A DNA stretch of 5,852 nucleotides from Chitinophagaceae bacterium (lineage in GTDB: Bacteria; Bacteroidota; Bacteroidia; Chitinophagales; Chitinophagaceae): the NCBI GenBank assembly GCA_003509845.1, contig DOMR01000149.1, positions 8,835 through 14,686 on the forward strand. The letters run 5' to 3'. Numbering within the stretch: position 1 is the first letter of the stretch; the number at the start of each line of letters is the position of its first letter. Made by a program: the position numbers and the translations under genes. Positions 5,160 through 5,852 of the stretch are shown here, piece after piece. Under the pieces are notes generated by a model that did not search any database, had not been told where the DNA came from, and was given only the letters and a program-made list of their open reading frames with translations.

Positions 5160-5852
5160 CTACGCTCCAAGTTTCAATACAGCAACTACTTTTTCCATTT
5201 CAGCTACTGTACCAATGCTGATCCTTAACCAACTGCTATTTTCCTCAAAGGATCTTGCACCTATAATTTGATTTGCTAATAATAATGCTGGTATGTCTTT
5301 TTTATAAGTCGCTGTATCAAAATAAACAAAACTTGTAAATGACTTAATATGCTTTATGCCTAGTGCATCAAATCCTTGATACAAGATATCCTTTGCTTTT
5401 ATATTTTCTTGCTTACAATAAGTGACAAATTCCTTGTCTTTGATTGCCGCCAATGCACCTTGCATGGATACCGCAGAGGGGCCTGCATTTGCCCAAGCTT
5501 GAAATTCGTTCAGGGCCTTAATCGTGTTTGGATGCGCTAAAACATAACCAACTCTTGCACCTGCCATTCCAAAAGTTTTAGAAAATGTTTTAGCTATCAC
5601 TAAGTTTGGATATGCATCAATCATTTTAGACATAGATGGCGTATCATAATAATCTGTATAAGCCTCATCTAGCAAAACAATTGAAGTACTAGCTACTTTT
5701 TTAATAAAGTTTTCTAAATCACTTGTTGGACTTACTGTACCGGTTGGATTATTTGGGTTACATAAATAAACCATTTTTGTTTCTTGATCCATTGCATTCT
5801 TAAGTCCATTGAGATCATTGTGTTTCGTTGAAGTCAATGGAACTAATTTGGT
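5160..5852 (-). CDS. histidinol-phosphate aminotransferase-like PLP enzyme (5' end cut by window edge)
   Basis: The frame stays open to the right edge, so 230 C-terminal residues are visible of an expected 350-400; the TTG at 5837 is an internal leucine codon and not the start. This is a fold-type I, class I/II PLP-dependent aminotransferase. In visible numbering CNPNNPTG is at 31-38 (the Asn contacts PLP), DEAY at 62-65 (Asp to the pyridine nitrogen, Tyr to the PLP hydroxyl), and TFSKTFGMAGARVGY at 89-103 with K92 the Schiff-base lysine. WLRISIGT near the C-terminus carries the Arg that holds the substrate carboxylate. The HisC-type signature is good. However, no hisG, hisD or hisB lies beside it, whereas Bacteroidota hisC usually sits in the his operon, so it may be a paralog with another amino-acid substrate, possibly one of the exported HisC-like proteins of this phylum. 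The missing N-terminus would tell. Confidence 0.85.
   Translation of the reverse strand, partial: TKLVPLTSTKHNDLNGLKNAMDQETKMVYLCNPNNPTGTVSPTSDLENFIKKVASTSIVLLDEAYTDYYDTPSMSKMIDAYPNLVIAKTFSKTFGMAGARVGYVLAHPNTIKALNEFQAWANAGPSAVSMQGALAAIKDKEFVTYCKQENIKAKDILYQGFDALGIKHIKSFTSFVYFDTATYKKDIPALLLANQIIGARSFEENSSWLRISIGTVAEMEKVVAVLKLGA

Noticed and set aside
5835..5837. TTG at 5837 as the start codon of the aminotransferase
   Set aside because: The frame is open to the window edge, and a 225-residue product would lack the N-terminal third of the family; the gene is cut by the edge.
1..5852. CRISPR array, tRNA, rRNA or intact insertion sequence
   Set aside because: No regularly spaced repeats, cloverleaf or rRNA-like tracts, and no transposase open frame were seen on either strand; only short repeat remnants are present.

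Overview
The window looks like chromosomal DNA of a member of the Bacteroidota, probably a flavobacterium or a close relative. It is AT-rich, starts lack purine-rich Shine-Dalgarno sites and are preceded by A/T-rich leaders, and two starts have a TAnnTTTG-type -7 box upstream. It also carries a small N-terminally His-rich membrane-protein family that I associate with this phylum. No taxon can be proved from the window alone.

Layout, left to right. Positions 1-283 hold no complete gene. There is a possible 3' tail of an upstream gene, a pair of TCCCGA-N4-TCGGGA palindromes (69-108), a strong intrinsic terminator (124-161) and the first copy of a 36-bp dispersed repeat (186-221). Positions 284-2605 are a tight co-directional array of three paralogous single-pass membrane proteins of unknown function. 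All begin MEVHH, share a transmembrane module and then diverge. A fourth start with the same first 12 bases overlaps the third stop codon but is cut off after four residues, leaving a remnant at 2605-2670. Positions 2750-3319 encode a plasmid pRiA4b ORF-3-like protein, followed at once by a hairpin (3321-3350) and the second copy of the 36-bp repeat (3370-3405). Positions 3488-5005 encode FAD-dependent glycerol-3-phosphate dehydrogenase (GlpD). Converging on it from the right edge is a 5'-truncated PLP-dependent aminotransferase of the histidinol-phosphate aminotransferase type (5160 to the edge, minus strand).

The two metabolic genes at the right are ordinary and show no functional link to each other or to the left half. 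The unusual part is 1-3487. The membrane-protein array keeps a conserved head and variable tails and has visibly gained and lost copies. The intergenic spaces around it and around the pRiA4b-type gene carry recurring short repeats: the 36-bp element twice, and an AAAGTGGAC-centred motif at 2632, 3339 and 5064. This looks like a locus remodelled by mobile-element activity and unequal recombination. I see no intact transposase, CRISPR array, tRNA or rRNA. I do not claim a complete new defence or signalling system; the paralog array is the best candidate for undescribed biology here.
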